A stretch of 64,000 nucleotides of DNA from UBA10348 sp002469915 (GTDB lineage Bacteria > Bacteroidota > Rhodothermia > Rhodothermales > UBA10348). The translations under genes were made by a program, and so were the position numbers. This document shows, in pieces, positions 16,595 to 25,520 of this stretch; within the stretch, counting starts at the first letter, position 1; each line of letters starts with the position of its first letter. A model generated the notes under the pieces. It did no database searches and was not told the DNA's origin. It saw nothing but the letters and a program-made list of their open reading frames with translations. The stretch spans positions 186,001-250,000 of the forward strand of contig JAQWHM010000017.1 of assembly GCA_029249345.1 (NCBI GenBank), given 5' to 3'.

Positions 16595-17296
16595 ATGCCT
16601 AACATGAAATTGAACACGCTATACACTTCCCTGCTGATGATGGTTCTGCTAATGGGCTGTTCCGCTGAGAATTCTCAAAAGCCGGAACCGGCCGTAGAAT
16701 CAACGGAGAAACAGGCTGTTGCCACACCAGACTCATCCCTGCGCATTCTCTTTTTAGGTGACAGCATCACGGCGGGCTTTGGTTTGGGTGAAGATCTGGC
16801 TTTCCCTGCCCTTCTCCAGGCTCAAATCACGGAAAGTGGATACAGTGCTAAGGTATCCAATGCTGGAATATCAGGAGATACGAGCACGGGCGGTTTAGCT
16901 CGCACGGACTGGTTACTTCAAAGCAAGGTGGACATCTTAGTTTTGGAATTGGGCGGAAATGATGGCCTCCGAGGAATTGATCTCTCGCTAACTCGTTCAA
17001 ACCTGCGGGGAATTGTTGAAAAAACGCAGATGGCATGGCCCGATGTGCGAATTATCATGGTCGGCATGATCATTCCACCCAATCTTGGCCATGAGTATAC
17101 GCGAGACTTCTCAGCGATGTATCCCGAACTTGCTACCTCGTTAGGCACTGGGTTTTTTCCGTTTACCCCAGAAAATCTCGAAGGAATACTAGATAATATG
17201 CAGCCCGACGGGATTCACCCAACAGAAGAGGGTCACCGCATCATTGCGGCGACCCTCTGGAAAACACTCGAACCTGTGGTTCAGGATCTATCCTAA
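16595..17296 (+). CDS. tesA: TesA-like SGNH esterase/lysophospholipase, predicted lipoprotein
   Basis: A 233-residue SGNH hydrolase. Blocks are intact: block I FLGDSITAGFGL with the catalytic serine, block II NAGISGDTSTGG, block III LGGNDGLRG, block V DGIHPTEEGH with the Asp/His pair. The N-terminus is a lipoprotein signal (LLMMVLLMGC), so it should be anchored at the periplasmic face, unlike soluble E. coli TesA. Possible starts are TTG 16586, ATG 16595 and ATG 16604; the last gives the most compact signal peptide. It is divergent from ybbA-ybbP, the same association as in E. coli. A strong imperfect hairpin (17227-17258) lies inside the 3' part, and the last 4 bp overlap pntB. Confidence 0.9.
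   Translation: MPNMKLNTLYTSLLMMVLLMGCSAENSQKPEPAVESTEKQAVATPDSSLRILFLGDSITAGFGLGEDLAFPALLQAQITESGYSAKVSNAGISGDTSTGGLARTDWLLQSKVDILVLELGGNDGLRGIDLSLTRSNLRGIVEKTQMAWPDVRIIMVGMIIPPNLGHEYTRDFSAMYPELATSLGTGFFPFTPENLEGILDNMQPDGIHPTEEGHRIIAATLWKTLEPVVQDLS
17227..17258. repeat. Imperfect 13-bp inverted repeat within the 3' part of tesA
   Basis: AGAGGGTC-A-CCGC and GCGG-C-GACCCTCT pair with a single A/C mismatch around ATCATT. It lies 38 bp before the tesA stop, with no T-tract. Confidence 0.8.
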
Positions 17297-18735
17297 AGCT
17301 GTTTGACTTCGTTTACGATATCCGAAATCGAGGCCTTAGCATCTCCGAACAGCATCTGATTGTTCGAATTGTAGAACAGCTCGTTATCGATCCCCGCATA
17401 TCCGGGATTCATGCTTCGTTTTAGCACGATAGACGTTGACGCATGATCCACATTTAGGATCGGCATACCGAAAATCGGACTGGATTTGTCGTGGCGAGCA
17501 GCCGGATTCACAACGTCATTGGCCCCGATAACTACGGCAACATCTGTGGTTTCGAATTCACCGTTGATATCGTCCATCTCAAACAACTGGTCATAAGGCA
17601 CATTGGCTTCTGCCAACAAGACGTTCATGTGACCCGGCATGCGACCCGCTACCGGGTGAACGGCAAATTTCACTTCGACATCTTTTTTAGCCAACTCCTC
17701 GGAGAGCTCGCGCACTGCATGCTGCGCCTGTGCAACAGCCATTCCGTACCCTGGTACGAAGATGACTTTATTTGCGTAGCTCAACAAGATCGCGACATCA
17801 TCAGCAGACGTAGAATTCACGGTCAAACCAGCTGTTGACGTTCCACCACCGGGTGCACCACTATCGGAGTCGCCCCCAAATCCACCAATCAACACATTAA
17901 AGAGCGAGCGATTCATCGCGTCGCACATGATATTGGTCAGAATGAGCCCCGAAGCGCCAACAAGGGCACCAGAAACGATAAGCGCCGTGTTATTAAGGAC
18001 GAATCCAGTAGCTGAAGCCGCCAATCCTGAATACGAATTCAGAAGGGCTACAACGACGGGCATGTCTGCACCACCGATCGGTATAACTAGGAGGACACCA
18101 AGTAGGGATCCCAAAACGGCAATTCCAATCGCAGCTTGAACCACGGGATCCTCTATGCCTGGGAAGGCGCCACTTTCCATGGCCATCCAAACCATACCAG
18201 CAATAGATGCTAACATGAACAGGATGGTGAACATGCGCATACCTGGGAACGTCACGGGATTACCGGAAATCCTGCCCGAAAGCTTACCAAAGGCTACAAA
18301 ACTACCGGTAAATGTGATCATACCGATAAAAATGGACAATGAAATGGTTATTGCGCCAACAGCATCCAATTGAGCTTCACCCGTCATTGCGGCATTAGGA
18401 GCCATAAAACGGGCAATCTCAGCACCGGCAACCAAGGCCGAAGCGATTCCACCAAAGCCGTTAAATGCAGCGACAAGTTCCGGCATACCGGTCATTTCGA
18501 CCCGTTTAGCCAGATATGCTCCGATTCCGCCCCCAACGACGACCCCGGCCAACATTTCTACAGGTGTAAGAATTTCTCTAAAGAAGAGCGTGGCTACGAT
18601 TGCTACCAGCATTCCCATCGCGGCAAGCTGGTTTCCCTTCCTCGCCGTAGCAGGCGACTGAAGGCGTTTCATGCCATAAATGAACATGATGGCCGAAACG
18701 AGATAGGCGATTTCAATTAATTGCTGCTTCATCAA
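17293..18735 (-). CDS. pntB: NAD(P) transhydrogenase subunit beta
   Basis: A 480-residue inner-membrane subunit that carries the proton channel helices and the NADP(H)-binding domain III. The N-terminal two thirds hold about eight or nine membrane helices (LIEIAYLVSAIMFIYGMKRLQS, MLVAIVATLFF and others); domain III begins near residue 300 (ADDVAILLSYANKVIFVPGYGMAVAQAQHAV) and contains HPVAGRMPGHMNVLLAEANVPYD, VAVVIGANDVVNPAA and the end motif VLKRSMNPGYAGIDNELFYN. The complex uses the proton gradient to make NADPH from NADH. It is the last of three genes pntAA-pntAB-pntB, 47 bp after pntAB. Confidence 0.96.
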   Translation of the reverse strand: MMKQQLIEIAYLVSAIMFIYGMKRLQSPATARKGNQLAAMGMLVAIVATLFFREILTPVEMLAGVVVGGGIGAYLAKRVEMTGMPELVAAFNGFGGIASALVAGAEIARFMAPNAAMTGEAQLDAVGAITISLSIFIGMITFTGSFVAFGKLSGRISGNPVTFPGMRMFTILFMLASIAGMVWMAMESGAFPGIEDPVVQAAIGIAVLGSLLGVLLVIPIGGADMPVVVALLNSYSGLAASATGFVLNNTALIVSGALVGASGLILTNIMCDAMNRSLFNVLIGGFGGDSDSGAPGGGTSTAGLTVNSTSADDVAILLSYANKVIFVPGYGMAVAQAQHAVRELSEELAKKDVEVKFAVHPVAGRMPGHMNVLLAEANVPYDQLFEMDDINGEFETTDVAVVIGANDVVNPAARHDKSSPIFGMPILNVDHASTSIVLKRSMNPGYAGIDNELFYNSNNQMLFGDAKASISDIVNEVKQL

Positions 18736-18782
18736 CGAGTACCAAATAAAGTTGAGTGTTTAAAAAAAAGAGGATGTTTGCC

Positions 18783-19055
18783 TTATTCCTTTTTCTTAAA
18801 CATTTGAAGCATGCGATCTGTGACCAGAAAACCACCTACCACATTGATTGTAGCTACGACAACGGCGGCAAAACCAATCCACATCGCCCAAGCATCACCA
18901 ACCATACCAGCCACTATAAGGGCCCCTACGATGGTAATTCCTGAGATGGCATTGGAGCCCGACATCAATGGCGTGTGCAGAGTCGCCGGGACTTTACTAA
19001 TAACCTCGCTGCCAATAATCGAGGCCAGAATGAATACGATTAAATTTTCAAGCAT
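18783..19055 (-). CDS. pntAB: NAD(P) transhydrogenase subunit alpha part 2 (membrane part)
   Basis: A 90-residue membrane protein equal to domain II helices of the alpha chain, with three hydrophobic segments (ENLIVFILASIIGSEVISKV, SGITIVGALIVAGMVG, FAAVVVATINVVGGFLV). The motif HTPLMSGSNAISGI and the C-terminal DRMLQMFKKKE are typical. In this organism the alpha chain is split into a soluble and a membrane gene, as in Rhodospirillum-type transhydrogenases. It starts 14 bp after the pntAA stop. Confidence 0.94.
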   Translation of the reverse strand: MLENLIVFILASIIGSEVISKVPATLHTPLMSGSNAISGITIVGALIVAGMVGDAWAMWIGFAAVVVATINVVGGFLVTDRMLQMFKKKE

Positions 19056-19069
19056 GACTGGTTTCGAGT

Positions 19070-20215
19070 TTAGTTAGCCGGAGCTGGATTAAGCAGACCA
19101 TTGACCCGTTCGTTGACAACTTGTCCTCCGCGGGTAACACATGAGCCCGTAAAGACTTCATCTTCATCATTGGGAGCAAACCCATTCTCATCGGTAAAGT
19201 CCTGAAGCATGGCTAGCAGGGTTTTCGAATAAAGCTGACTCGCATGAACGGCCATGCCAGATGTTAAATTGGTTGGGCCCATGATTGTAACACCATGGCG
19301 AACAACCGTTTGCCCAGGTTCGGTCAACTCGCAATTTCCACCGTTTGAAGCGGCCATGTCCACGATAATGGATCCTGATCCCATCGCTTTAACTGCTTCT
19401 TCCGTGATCAAAATGGGCGCCTTACGTCCTGGTATCAAGGCTGTTGCAACCACCACGTCGGATCCACCAATGAAGGGAACGAGCAATTTTGTTTGCTGCT
19501 TTGCTTTCTCGGCAACCAACGCTTTAGCGTATCCCCCAGAGTCAGAGTCATCTTGCGCTTCAATCTCCAATTCAACGAAACTGGCGCCGAGACTCTGAAC
19601 TTCCTCTGCTACCGCTTCCCGAATATCATAAGCAGAAACCTTGGAGCCCAATCGGCGCGCAGTAGCGATCGCCTGAAGACCAGCGACACCTGCACCCAAA
19701 ATCAATACGTTAGCAGGACGGACCGTTCCGGCTGCTGTCGTGAGTAAGGGGAAAAACTTGGGTAGTTCAGTCGCCGCCAGTAACACAGCGCGATATCCGC
19801 CAATAGAGCTGAGTGCCGAGAGCGCATCCATTTTCTGAGCTCTAGAAATGCGTGGCACCATTTCCATGCTGAGTGATGTGAGCCCTTTGGCCGCCATACG
19901 GGCCGAAATATCGGGTTCATCCAGCGGCTTCATAAACCCAATATAGGCTCCACCGTCTTTCATCAATCCGATCTCTTCCGCAGAAGGTGGCTGCACCTTA
20001 ACGACAATATCGGACGAAAAGGCAGCTTCCCTAGAAACTAAGCTGGCACCAACCTTCTCAAACGCGGCATCGGAATAGTGCGCGGACTCTCCCGCACCTG
20101 CTTCGATGTTGAGGGTTGCGCCTGCTTTAACCAGACGCGCAACTACTTCCGGAATGAGCGCAACCAAGCGCTCTCCGGATGCAGTTTCTTTCGGAACTCC
20201 GATTGTATAAGCCAT
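19070..20215 (-). CDS. pntAA: NAD(P) transhydrogenase subunit alpha part 1 (NAD-binding)
   Basis: A 381-residue cytoplasmic subunit that binds NAD(H). Motifs: IGVPKETASGERLVALIPE at the N-terminus, the alanine dehydrogenase/PNT Rossmann motif LILGAGVAGLQAIATARRLG with the acidic residue in SAYDIREAV, and the mobile-loop region (GSGSIIVDMAASNGGNCELT). Length fits the split alpha1 subunit. First gene of the pntAA-pntAB-pntB operon; it follows serC after 130 bp, a gap large enough for its own promoter. Confidence 0.96.
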   Translation of the reverse strand: MAYTIGVPKETASGERLVALIPEVVARLVKAGATLNIEAGAGESAHYSDAAFEKVGASLVSREAAFSSDIVVKVQPPSAEEIGLMKDGGAYIGFMKPLDEPDISARMAAKGLTSLSMEMVPRISRAQKMDALSALSSIGGYRAVLLAATELPKFFPLLTTAAGTVRPANVLILGAGVAGLQAIATARRLGSKVSAYDIREAVAEEVQSLGASFVELEIEAQDDSDSGGYAKALVAEKAKQQTKLLVPFIGGSDVVVATALIPGRKAPILITEEAVKAMGSGSIIVDMAASNGGNCELTEPGQTVVRHGVTIMGPTNLTSGMAVHASQLYSKTLLAMLQDFTDENGFAPNDEDEVFTGSCVTRGGQVVNERVNGLLNPAPAN

Positions 20216-20345
20216 ATTTCTCGGTACGTACTCATGTAAAGTCGCGATCTATATACAACCCTTCTATCATCCTTGCAACGCCTTTTCCCCTTAACGTGAC
20301 TGGCGGGGAAAACCCTACGTGCTAAAAAACCGCGTTTAGCCTTAG

Positions 20346-21419
20346 TTAGCCTCGATTAGCTTCGAACGAATTCATGAATGAGACCAGAGCATCTACTCCT
20401 TCAGGTGGACATGCATTATAGATGGAAGCCCGCACCCCACCCGCACTGCGGTGTCCTTTTAAGGCAAGCAGACCTTCATTCTTGGCTTCTGCAATGAACT
20501 CAGCCTCTAAGTCTTCAGAAGGAAGACGGAAGGTCACATTCATGTCGGAGCGAGAGTCAGGCCGTGCCACCCCTCTGTAGAAGTCGTTTTTATCAATACG
20601 ATTGTATAAAAAGGCTGCTTTTGCATCGTTTCTAGTTTTCATGGCATCTAATCCACCGAGCCCTTTCACCCAACGAAGTACCTTCTCAATCATATACACT
20701 GCAAAAACTGGTGGTGTATGAAAGAGCTTGGCGGCGTGCGTTCGATAATCCATAAGAGTCGGAAGACCATCCGGAATCCGTTCTAGAAAATCCGGCCGCA
20801 CTAATACAACCGTGGCGCCTGCAGGGCCAATGTTCTTTTGCGCACCAGCATACATCAGTCCATATTTAGACATGTCGATAGGACGAGAAAGAAAATCGCT
20901 CGATGCATCGCAAATCAGAGGGACACCCACATCTGGATCGCCTTTAATCTGCGTTCCATAGATCGTGTTATTCGACGTCATATGCAGATATGCCGCGTCC
21001 TCAGATACCTTCCATGTCGAGGTATCGGGGATATAACTAAAATTAGAATCTGCGCTCGATGCGGCGATCCGCGCATCTCCGATCATACTGGCTTCTTTGT
21101 GAGCTTTCTTTGCCCAAGCTCCCGTTATGACGTAATCGGCGCACGTTTGGCCGGTCAGGAAGTTTAATGGTGCCTGATAAAACTGCAATGAAGCCCCACT
21201 TTGTAAGAACAAGATGGACCAATCATCGCCAATACCAAGGAGCTCACGCAACAGAGAGCGGGCCGAATCCACCACAGCCGTGTATTGAGGTGAGCGGTGA
21301 CTCATTTCAATAACTGATGCTCCTGCATCCCTGTAAACCAGCATTTCATCTTGTGCTTCTTGAAGCACTTCCAAAGGCAGCGTTCCAGGTCCGGCAGAAA
21401 AGTTGAATTGGCGTTCCAT
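20346..21419 (-). CDS. serC: Phosphoserine aminotransferase
   Basis: A 357-residue PLP-dependent class V aminotransferase that converts 3-phosphohydroxypyruvate and glutamate into O-phosphoserine. Diagnostic parts: FNFSAGPGTLPLEVL, EMSHRSPQY, FLQSGASLQF, TSNNTIYGTQ, CDASSDFLSRPID, and the PLP lysine in YAGAQKNIGPAG. The C-terminal substrate region LKGHRSAGGVRASIYNACP is typical. It follows serA by 14 bp in a DUF1015-serA-serC operon. Confidence 0.97.
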   Translation of the reverse strand: MERQFNFSAGPGTLPLEVLQEAQDEMLVYRDAGASVIEMSHRSPQYTAVVDSARSLLRELLGIGDDWSILFLQSGASLQFYQAPLNFLTGQTCADYVITGAWAKKAHKEASMIGDARIAASSADSNFSYIPDTSTWKVSEDAAYLHMTSNNTIYGTQIKGDPDVGVPLICDASSDFLSRPIDMSKYGLMYAGAQKNIGPAGATVVLVRPDFLERIPDGLPTLMDYRTHAAKLFHTPPVFAVYMIEKVLRWVKGLGGLDAMKTRNDAKAAFLYNRIDKNDFYRGVARPDSRSDMNVTFRLPSEDLEAEFIAEAKNEGLLALKGHRSAGGVRASIYNACPPEGVDALVSFMNSFEANRG

Positions 21420-21433
21420 AATAGCAGGGATGA

Positions 21434-22636
21434 TTATAGTGTAACAATATTGACTGCGAGCACATCGTCTAGAGCGGAAATCCGATCTACGACAGCATCG
21501 TCAGGTACTCCATCAAATCGAATGTAGGCACAGGCTGCCTTGCCCTCATCAAATACGACATTTTCCATCTCCTGGATATTCCAGGAAGCCACGCTGATTT
21601 CGTTGAGCACCTTTGCAAGCACACCGACCTTGTCGAGATGCCGAATCGTTATCTGATGCGTTGCAGCCGTTTTAGTGGCTAGGTTCACGCAATTTGGAAC
21701 GTCGCCCGTGCGAGAGTACTCCACAATGACTCGGCCTGCCTCTTCTGCAATGGCTTCTTGCGCTTGCGCAGTGGATGCTCCAATATGGTGCGTGAGGTAG
21801 ACGTTGGGATTATCAGCGAGCGAATGTTTGAAGTCTCCGCTTTTAAATGCAGGTTCATTCGAAAACACGTCAAGACCCACCCGAATATTTTTATCCGCAA
21901 TCGCATTCAGCATTGCGTCCTCGTCTACTACGGCTCCGCGAGTCGTATTAATCAGGAAAGCGCCTTGCTTCATGGCCTCAAAGAACGCAGTGCCTGCAAG
22001 CCCCTTTGTTTCTGCGTTTGAGGAGACATGCAAAGAGACGATGTCCGCTTCGGCAGCTACGTCTAGTGGCGAATCCAGCGCCGTCACGCCTAAGGCAGCA
22101 GCTTTTGCATCCGTCATAGAACGGCTCCAAGCGACCACATTCATATCCAGGCCTTTTGCTCGCTGAATCACTTCTTTGCCAATATTCCCAAGCCCTACAA
22201 CGCCCAGTGTTTTCCCTTTTACACCGTCCGATTTTCCATAAAGCGCTTTATTCCAGACGCCGTTACGCGCATCCATGACATTGTCCGGAATGGACCGATC
22301 TAAAGCCAGAATGAGACCAATAGCCAGTTCGGCAACTGCAGCGCTGTTTTTACCGGGGCAGTTAGCAACGAAGACTCCTCGCGCAGAGGCAGTACTAACA
22401 TCTACGTTATCATACCCTGCTCCTGCACGCACCACCAACTCAAGGCCCGTTGCCACACTAAAGTCTGCGGCTAATACCTTGGTGGATCGAACGACTAGAA
22501 CTTCAGGTTGAAAGGCTGCTAATTCAGCAGTCAAACTTCCCCCCTTCAACTCAGGTATCATTTTGACTTCACATCCTGCTCCTTGCAGGTTCGAAACAAC
22601 AGAATCGGATAGTTTATCGGCTAAAAGTACTCGCAT
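21434..22636 (-). CDS. serA: D-3-phosphoglycerate dehydrogenase with C-terminal ACT domain
   Basis: A 400-residue NAD-dependent dehydrogenase, first step of serine synthesis. Motifs: VVRAGAGYDNVDV, the NAD fold LGVVGLGNIGKEVIQRAKGL, catalytic region INTTRGAVVDE and LTHHIGAST. The last 75 or so residues (ITIRHLDKVGVLAKVLNEIS) form an ACT domain, which in related enzymes is the site of serine feedback. This length matches the short SerA form without the extra regulatory domain. It sits between the DUF1015 gene and serC with gaps of 23 and 14 bp. Confidence 0.96.
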   Translation of the reverse strand: MRVLLADKLSDSVVSNLQGAGCEVKMIPELKGGSLTAELAAFQPEVLVVRSTKVLAADFSVATGLELVVRAGAGYDNVDVSTASARGVFVANCPGKNSAAVAELAIGLILALDRSIPDNVMDARNGVWNKALYGKSDGVKGKTLGVVGLGNIGKEVIQRAKGLDMNVVAWSRSMTDAKAAALGVTALDSPLDVAAEADIVSLHVSSNAETKGLAGTAFFEAMKQGAFLINTTRGAVVDEDAMLNAIADKNIRVGLDVFSNEPAFKSGDFKHSLADNPNVYLTHHIGASTAQAQEAIAEEAGRVIVEYSRTGDVPNCVNLATKTAATHQITIRHLDKVGVLAKVLNEISVASWNIQEMENVVFDEGKAACAYIRFDGVPDDAVVDRISALDDVLAVNIVTL

Positions 22637-22659
22637 TGCGAATCCTCAGTATTTCGTCT

Positions 22660-23862
22660 TTAAAACAAATGGACCAAAAGACCACTTCTCAGTTTGGGTT
22701 CAAACCAGGTTGATTTTGGAGGCATCAAAAGCCCTGCATCTGATACGTCTACTAACTCCTGTATACTTGTGGGGTACATGGAGATGGCCAGTTCAGCCAT
22801 TCCATTGTCCACAAGACGTTCAAGCTCTTGGGTTCCGCGTATTCCGCCTACAAAATCGATATTCGGATCTCGGCGGGGATCGGTAATATTTAACATCGGA
22901 TCCAAGATCGCGGAGGTTAAAAGACCAATATCTAAGGATCCGACCACATCGGTATCTGCGGATTCAGGTAGGGCGAGTCCGTACCATTTACCTTCGAGAT
23001 ACAGACAGATATCTCCCTTCTTTTGAGGAACTGGATTATCGACTTCGTGGATTTTGAATCGGTTCTGTAAACCTGCCAAAAAGGAAGCTGCTGTGCCCGG
23101 CAATCGACGAATAATTCGGTTGTAGGACAGGATGGCCATATCCCCCATAGGAAACAGGACTGCTGGGAAAAAATGGACTTCGTCCGAAACACTGTTCTTT
23201 AACTGCTCTGCCGCTCGGCTTGCTGCTTTGCACCGATGATGTCCATCCGCCACATACAGATTAGCAACAGCCTTAAAGGCGTTCACCAGCGCTAGCGTGT
23301 CTTGTACTTTCCAAATAGTATGCTGCACACCATCGCTGGCTGTTAAGTCATAAAGAGCTCCCTCAGAGATGGTGGTCTCTATAATGTCCGTAACAACTGG
23401 GTCATCCTTAAACGTGAGCATAATGGGCTCAGCGTGCGCACTCTGCTCCACAATATGACGCGTTCGATCATCTTCCTTAACCGGCCGGGTGAGCTCGTGC
23501 TTTAGGATGACATCATTATTGTAGTCATCGACCGAAACACATCCGAAGATTCCTGTTTGAGAACGCCCGTCCATTATTAGGCGATACACATATACGCTAG
23601 GCGAGTCCTCACTTATGGAGAATGGACTCTGGACGTAGGCTTTGAGATTGGATGCACCCTTGGCGTAGACTTGATCATCGTGCTCATCTAGGCCTTCTGG
23701 GAGGTCAATCTCAGGACGGATAACGTGTAGGAAGCTAAGTGCTTTCCCTTCCGCCAGACTTCTAGCTTCAGATGAGTTGATAACGTCGTACGGAACGCAC
23801 GCAATTTCCTCAGCCTTTTCAGGCACGGGTCGGACGGCTTTAAAAGGATGGAGTATGGCCAT
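22660..23862 (-). CDS. DUF1015 family protein with DGHHR motif
   Basis: A 400-residue cytoplasmic protein of the DUF1015 family, function not established. The N-terminus (AILHPFKAVRPVPEKAEEIACVPYDVINSSEA) is the usual family start. The central motif LYVADGHHRCKAASRAAEQL resembles the DGHHR signature of the ParB/sulfiredoxin fold, which in SerK and SbnI binds nucleotide for free-serine kinase activity. It is the first gene of the operon with serA and serC, and this association is common in Bacteroidota and several anaerobes. No serB is present in the window. A role in the phosphoserine/serine step is plausible but is inference. Confidence 0.85.
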   Translation of the reverse strand: MAILHPFKAVRPVPEKAEEIACVPYDVINSSEARSLAEGKALSFLHVIRPEIDLPEGLDEHDDQVYAKGASNLKAYVQSPFSISEDSPSVYVYRLIMDGRSQTGIFGCVSVDDYNNDVILKHELTRPVKEDDRTRHIVEQSAHAEPIMLTFKDDPVVTDIIETTISEGALYDLTASDGVQHTIWKVQDTLALVNAFKAVANLYVADGHHRCKAASRAAEQLKNSVSDEVHFFPAVLFPMGDMAILSYNRIIRRLPGTAASFLAGLQNRFKIHEVDNPVPQKKGDICLYLEGKWYGLALPESADTDVVGSLDIGLLTSAILDPMLNITDPRRDPNIDFVGGIRGTQELERLVDNGMAELAISMYPTSIQELVDVSDAGLLMPPKSTWFEPKLRSGLLVHLF

Positions 23863-24047
23863 GGGTACAGCAGAGATCAGTTATTTGCCATTTAAAATAC
23901 AATGGATATGGTCCGAAATATGAATCTGTGAACCATTCTAGACGAGTTAACAGAAAAGGCATCATTTATCCAAAACACTTTATCGGCTTAAGAAAGCATC
24001 CTGACGTTTTTTCGCTCACAGAAGGACGACCTCGCAGGAATTTCTTA

Positions 24048-24075
24048 TTGAGTTTATGGCCAAAAGGTGTATCTT
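24048..24075 (+). promoter_or_regulatory. Candidate promoter of the initiator tRNA gene
   Basis: A TTGAGT hexamer at 24048-24053 and TATCTT at 24070-24075 are separated by 16 bp, and the tRNA begins 13 bp further on. Spacing and position fit a stable-RNA promoter. The rest of the spacer 23863-24047 has no feature I can support beyond the leftward promoter of the DUF1015 gene. Confidence 0.45.
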
Positions 24076-24088
24076 CTTCGCTCTTCAC

Positions 24089-24161
24089 CGCGGGGTGGAG
24101 CAGCTGGTAGCTCATCGGGCTCATAACCCGAAGGTCGCAGGTTCGAATCCTGCCCCCGCTA
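24089..24161 (+). tRNA. tRNA-fMet (CAT), initiator
   Basis: The cloverleaf folds fully. The anticodon loop CTCATAA sits on a stem with three consecutive G-C pairs (CGGG/CCCG), the initiator hallmark. The acceptor stem starts CGCGGGG and ends CCCCGCT, so position 1 (C) and 72 (T) do not pair, again as expected for an initiator. The T arm is GCAGG-TTCGAAT-CCTGC. The discriminator is A and the following bases are CGA, so CCA is not encoded. Confidence 0.95.
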
Positions 24162-24166
24162 CGACT

Positions 24167-24203
24167 AGAGGGCGTTTTGCTTAGCAAAACGCCCTCTTTT
24201 TTT
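24167..24203 (+). terminator. Strong Rho-independent terminator after tRNA-fMet
   Basis: The arms AGAGGGCGTTTTGC and GCAAAACGCCCTCT are perfect 14-bp complements around a TTA loop, followed by a run of seven T. It begins 5 bp after the tRNA. Confidence 0.93.
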
Positions 24204-24249
24204 ATGCTCTTACCAAACCGAAACGCGCTAGATAAACAAAAAAAACGGA

Positions 24250-25419
24250 CTAATTGTCAAAAAAGCGCATGAGTTGATCTCGCTGAGCCTTTCCGTCTGC
24301 ATATCCGACCTCAATAAGCCGAGATGTATAGGCCGTATCAAACAAAATCATGGAGAGCCAGTCGGGACTTTTGGTATCCTCACTGCCTAGCCCATTTGCA
24401 ATAAGTCCCAGAACGCCATCTAGATCGTACTGAAAGTCACTGGCTAGTTTGCCAAGGTCAATGGAGGGCCGAATAACGCACAGGTCAATCTCGCGTAAGC
24501 CATTCCGCTTCCAAGGTGCCAGGTTTCTGATCATCTCGTTATTTCGCTCCAGAATGAGTGCATCCTGATCCAACCGGTCAAGAAATACGGCGCTCAGCAA
24601 GACTCCAAATATTTGAGCCGCTGGAGGGTATCCCTCACTCAAATGCACATCGGCTTCGGCTTGAGATCGATCATATCTCGTTGAAATGGCTAGAATTTTC
24701 GTAGCGCCAAGATGAACGGCTGGACTGAGTGGATCGGCTTGCCTGATTCCACCATCCCCATACCAGCTATTGCCTAACGGAACGGCTGGAAACAGAAAAG
24801 GCAACGATGTTGATGCCATTATGTGCTCAACAGTCAATTCCGTATTGCGGCTCAATCTGTTAGGCCGCTTCCAGTCCCGGATACTTTCACCTTCAATCCA
24901 GGTAACCGTCTGTCCAGTTGCGTAATCGGTAGTTACAAACGCGCAGGCTGATAGTCGTCCATTCTCAATATTCTTGGGTATTCCAGATAGTCTACCGTCA
25001 GGCGCGTCAAATGAGGCTTTGAGAAAGGCGCGCATGGGATCCGTTTCCACTAGTCCGGCCCTTGGTAACAGCTCTTGATCAGAATCAGAAGATCGTCTGA
25101 CCATATTCATCAACACATTCATGCTAGACTTTGCCGTGTATACATCATCGTTGTCTAGACTCGTCCAACTGGTGATCAACTCCTCGGTAGCTGTTTCAAA
25201 GGAATCCAAGTCGTTCGCAATTTTAGCCGCATTAATACTGCCTGCGGAGACGCCAGTAATAATTTCAGGATAATCCGCATTCACATGCTCCGTAATGTAC
25301 CTGAGTACGCCCGCCTGATAGGCCGCTCTGGCGCCTCCACCGCTCAAAACGAGAGCACATTTTTCAGAAACAGACGCCAAGCCTGTCATCTGCTTCAATC
25401 GTTCAATCTGAGCCCACAT
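24250..25419 (-). CDS. Patatin-like phospholipase
   Basis: A 389-residue serine lipase/acyl hydrolase. The oxyanion loop is SGGGARAAYQAGVLRY, the nucleophile elbow is GVSAGS (S58), and the catalytic aspartate lies in the DGG of SWYGDGGIRQ near residue 224. No signal peptide is visible, so it is probably cytoplasmic or peripherally membrane-bound. The C-terminal 130 residues are helical and unassigned. Patatins release fatty acids from phospholipids; the specific substrate is unknown. It ends 46 bp from the terminator of the convergent tRNA gene. Confidence 0.9.
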   Translation of the reverse strand: MWAQIERLKQMTGLASVSEKCALVLSGGGARAAYQAGVLRYITEHVNADYPEIITGVSAGSINAAKIANDLDSFETATEELITSWTSLDNDDVYTAKSSMNVLMNMVRRSSDSDQELLPRAGLVETDPMRAFLKASFDAPDGRLSGIPKNIENGRLSACAFVTTDYATGQTVTWIEGESIRDWKRPNRLSRNTELTVEHIMASTSLPFLFPAVPLGNSWYGDGGIRQADPLSPAVHLGATKILAISTRYDRSQAEADVHLSEGYPPAAQIFGVLLSAVFLDRLDQDALILERNNEMIRNLAPWKRNGLREIDLCVIRPSIDLGKLASDFQYDLDGVLGLIANGLGSEDTKSPDWLSMILFDTAYTSRLIEVGYADGKAQRDQLMRFFDN

Positions 25420-25520
25420 AATTACCTACTTTGATTACCTGAGGTCTACACGAAACACCGCGTTTATGTAAATAAGATACATCACACCCTCAACAGGATT
25501 TATCCAACGAAAGCACTAAA

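Noticed and set aside
23928..24187. Open frames over the tRNA-fMet region on both strands
   Set aside because: They overlap the tRNA and have no family resemblance or start signals.
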